Below are positions 63,059-64,000 of a stretch of DNA of 64,000 bases, one piece after another. The notes below the pieces were generated by a model. The model was given only the letters and a program-made list of their open reading frames with translations, searched no databases and was not told where the DNA came from. Both the position numbers and the translations under genes were made by a program. The stretch covers positions 310,001 through 374,000 of the forward strand of contig NZ_LMUI01000016.1 of NCBI RefSeq assembly GCF_009765995.1, in the 5' to 3' direction. The stretch's first letter is position 1, and each line of letters opens with the position of its first letter. Source of the DNA: Methylocapsa sp. S129. Lineage in GTDB: Bacteria > Pseudomonadota > Alphaproteobacteria > Rhizobiales > Beijerinckiaceae.

Positions 63059-64000
63059 CTATCGGGCGACGCCAAGAACAAGTTCGGTTGTTGCGTGGCT
63101 CGCCTGCGCGCGCTCGCGCGCTTCGGACAGGGTATCGACATAGGCGACTTCCGTCTCGCGCAATCCCGCCGTCATCAGCGCGCGGCGAACCCCGGGCCGC
63201 GCTTGCGCGATAAATACGCTTGTGTTCGCGCGCCGCAGCTTAAGCACGAAGGCCCTGAGCGCCTTGGCCGCCGTCGTGTCGATCAGCGGCACATCGGCGA
63301 AATCGAACGCGAAGTCGCGTGGATATTTCCCGATGCCGTCGAGCGCGGCGTTGACGGCCGCCGTGGCGCCGAAGAAGAATGCGCCGCTGATTTTGTAGAC
63401 CATGAAATCGGCGCTGCTCGCCGCATCGGAATCGTAAGTTGCGCGTTCGCTGGAATCGGCCTGGTCGTCTCCGGTCGACGGCGCCCCCTCGCGGATTTCG
63501 ATCGCTCCGGCCATGCGGTGCAGAAAAAGGAACGCGCCCAGCGTCACGCCGACCGCGATGCCGAGCGTCAAACTCTCGAAAATCGTCAGAAGAAACGTCG
63601 CCAGCAGCACCAGGGCGTCGCCGCCAAAGCCGCGGACTAGGGCGATGAATTCTTCCCGCTCCGCCATGCTCCATGCGACGACGGTCAATATGGCGCCGAG
63701 CGAAGCAAGAGGAATGTAGGCGGCGAGCGGCGCGGCGACCAGCATGAACAGCAGGACATAGAGGGCGTGCAGCATGCCGGAGACCGGCCCCTTCGCGCCC
63801 GCGCGGACATTGGTCGCGGTGCGCGCGATCGTGCCGGTGACCGGCATCCCGCCAAAGATCGGCGCGACAATATTGGCCACGCCCTGCGCGACGAGTTCGC
63901 AATTCGAACGGTGTCGCCGCCCGCTCATGCCGTCGGCGACGACGGCCGAAAGCAGAGACTCGATCGAGCCGAGCAGCGCGATGGAGAAAGCGTCCGGCAG
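63059..64000 (-). CDS. SulP-family anion transporter with STAS domain, 5' part outside the window
   Basis: The frame stays open to base 64000, so the N-terminus lies beyond the window. Visible 313 residues: permease helices (MPVTGTIARTATNVRAGAKG, HALYVLLFMLVAAPLAAYIP, LVLLATFLLTIFESLTLGIA) followed by a C-terminal STAS domain (FFFGATAAVNAALDGIGKYP, VPLIDTTAAKALRAFVLKLR). SulP proteins carry sulfate, bicarbonate or dicarboxylates; substrate cannot be told. Convergent with nothing; the small exported gene is 249 bases away on the same strand. Confidence 0.92.
   Translation of the reverse strand: MPDAFSIALLGSIESLLSAVVADGMSGRRHRSNCELVAQGVANIVAPIFGGMPVTGTIARTATNVRAGAKGPVSGMLHALYVLLFMLVAAPLAAYIPLASLGAILTVVAWSMAEREEFIALVRGFGGDALVLLATFLLTIFESLTLGIAVGVTLGAFLFLHRMAGAIEIREGAPSTGDDQADSSERATYDSDAASSADFMVYKISGAFFFGATAAVNAALDGIGKYPRDFAFDFADVPLIDTTAAKALRAFVLKLRRANTSVFIAQARPGVRRALMTAGLRETEVAYVDTLSEARERAQASHATTELVLGVAR

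Noticed and set aside
1-64000. CRISPR arrays, tRNA and rRNA genes, transposases, phage genes
   Set aside because: None recognised on reading both strands; a tRNAscan or Infernal run would be needed to exclude small RNAs fully.

Overview
This looks like a chromosomal piece of a GC-rich alphaproteobacterium, most likely order Hyphomicrobiales (Rhizobiales) and possibly near Beijerinckiaceae/Methylocystaceae. The placement rests on the gene families present: IalB, DUF2865, DUF1127, HspQ, a MocE-type ferredoxin, an L-malyl-CoA lyase-type CoA lyase and rhizobial-style GC-rich hairpin repeats. No rRNA, tRNA, CRISPR array, transposase or phage gene was seen. Many long antisense reading frames exist only because of the high GC content and were left out.

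Layout. 1-5.5 kb: end of a GntR/FadR regulator, aldo/keto reductase, sterol-desaturase-like protein, amidohydrolase, and a FAD monooxygenase divergent from a TetR regulator with two operator-like palindromes between them. 5.5-5.8 kb: an inverted-repeat (MITE-like) element. 5.8-20.3 kb: household and envelope genes (slipin, lipoprotein, DUF3307, VOC protein, serine hydrolase, enoyl-CoA hydratase, DsbA-like, YejA-like binding protein, IalB, HspQ, CoA lyase, AsmA, DUF2865). 20.4-28.4 kb: a sugar/cyclitol ABC transporter, a LacI regulator and a MocD/MocE/reductase oxygenase trio. The transporter promoter and the oxygenase promoter share a 17-bp motif, which suggests one regulon.

28.5-36 kb: a membrane protein with a winged-helix regulator, a Gly/Ala repeat protein, a caspase-Sel1 protein, a LysR regulator, DUF1127, an EamA transporter pseudogene, and a DUF6502-DUF5666 pair. 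36.1-40.3 kb: a polysaccharide export operon whose first gene fuses a glycosyltransferase to an ABC-2 permease. The intergenic region shared with DUF6502 carries three copies of a 17-bp palindrome. 40.6-43.5 kb: MerR regulator, small secreted protein, outer-membrane barrel protein, RidA. 44-48 kb: a four-gene operon without clear relatives; one member has a Lon-protease-like fold with an altered catalytic dyad ahead of a membrane anchor. 48.2-52.1 kb: a nucleotidyltransferase and several small proteins. 52.4-60.9 kb: a complete kdpFABCDE potassium-uptake system preceded by a 27-residue membrane peptide and by the remnant of a second, different kdpA. 61-64 kb: adenylate cyclase, small secreted protein and the start of a SulP transporter that leaves the window.

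The most interesting candidates for something undescribed are the 44-48 kb operon, the glycosyltransferase-permease fusion with its palindrome array, and the LacI/MocDE-like catabolic locus.
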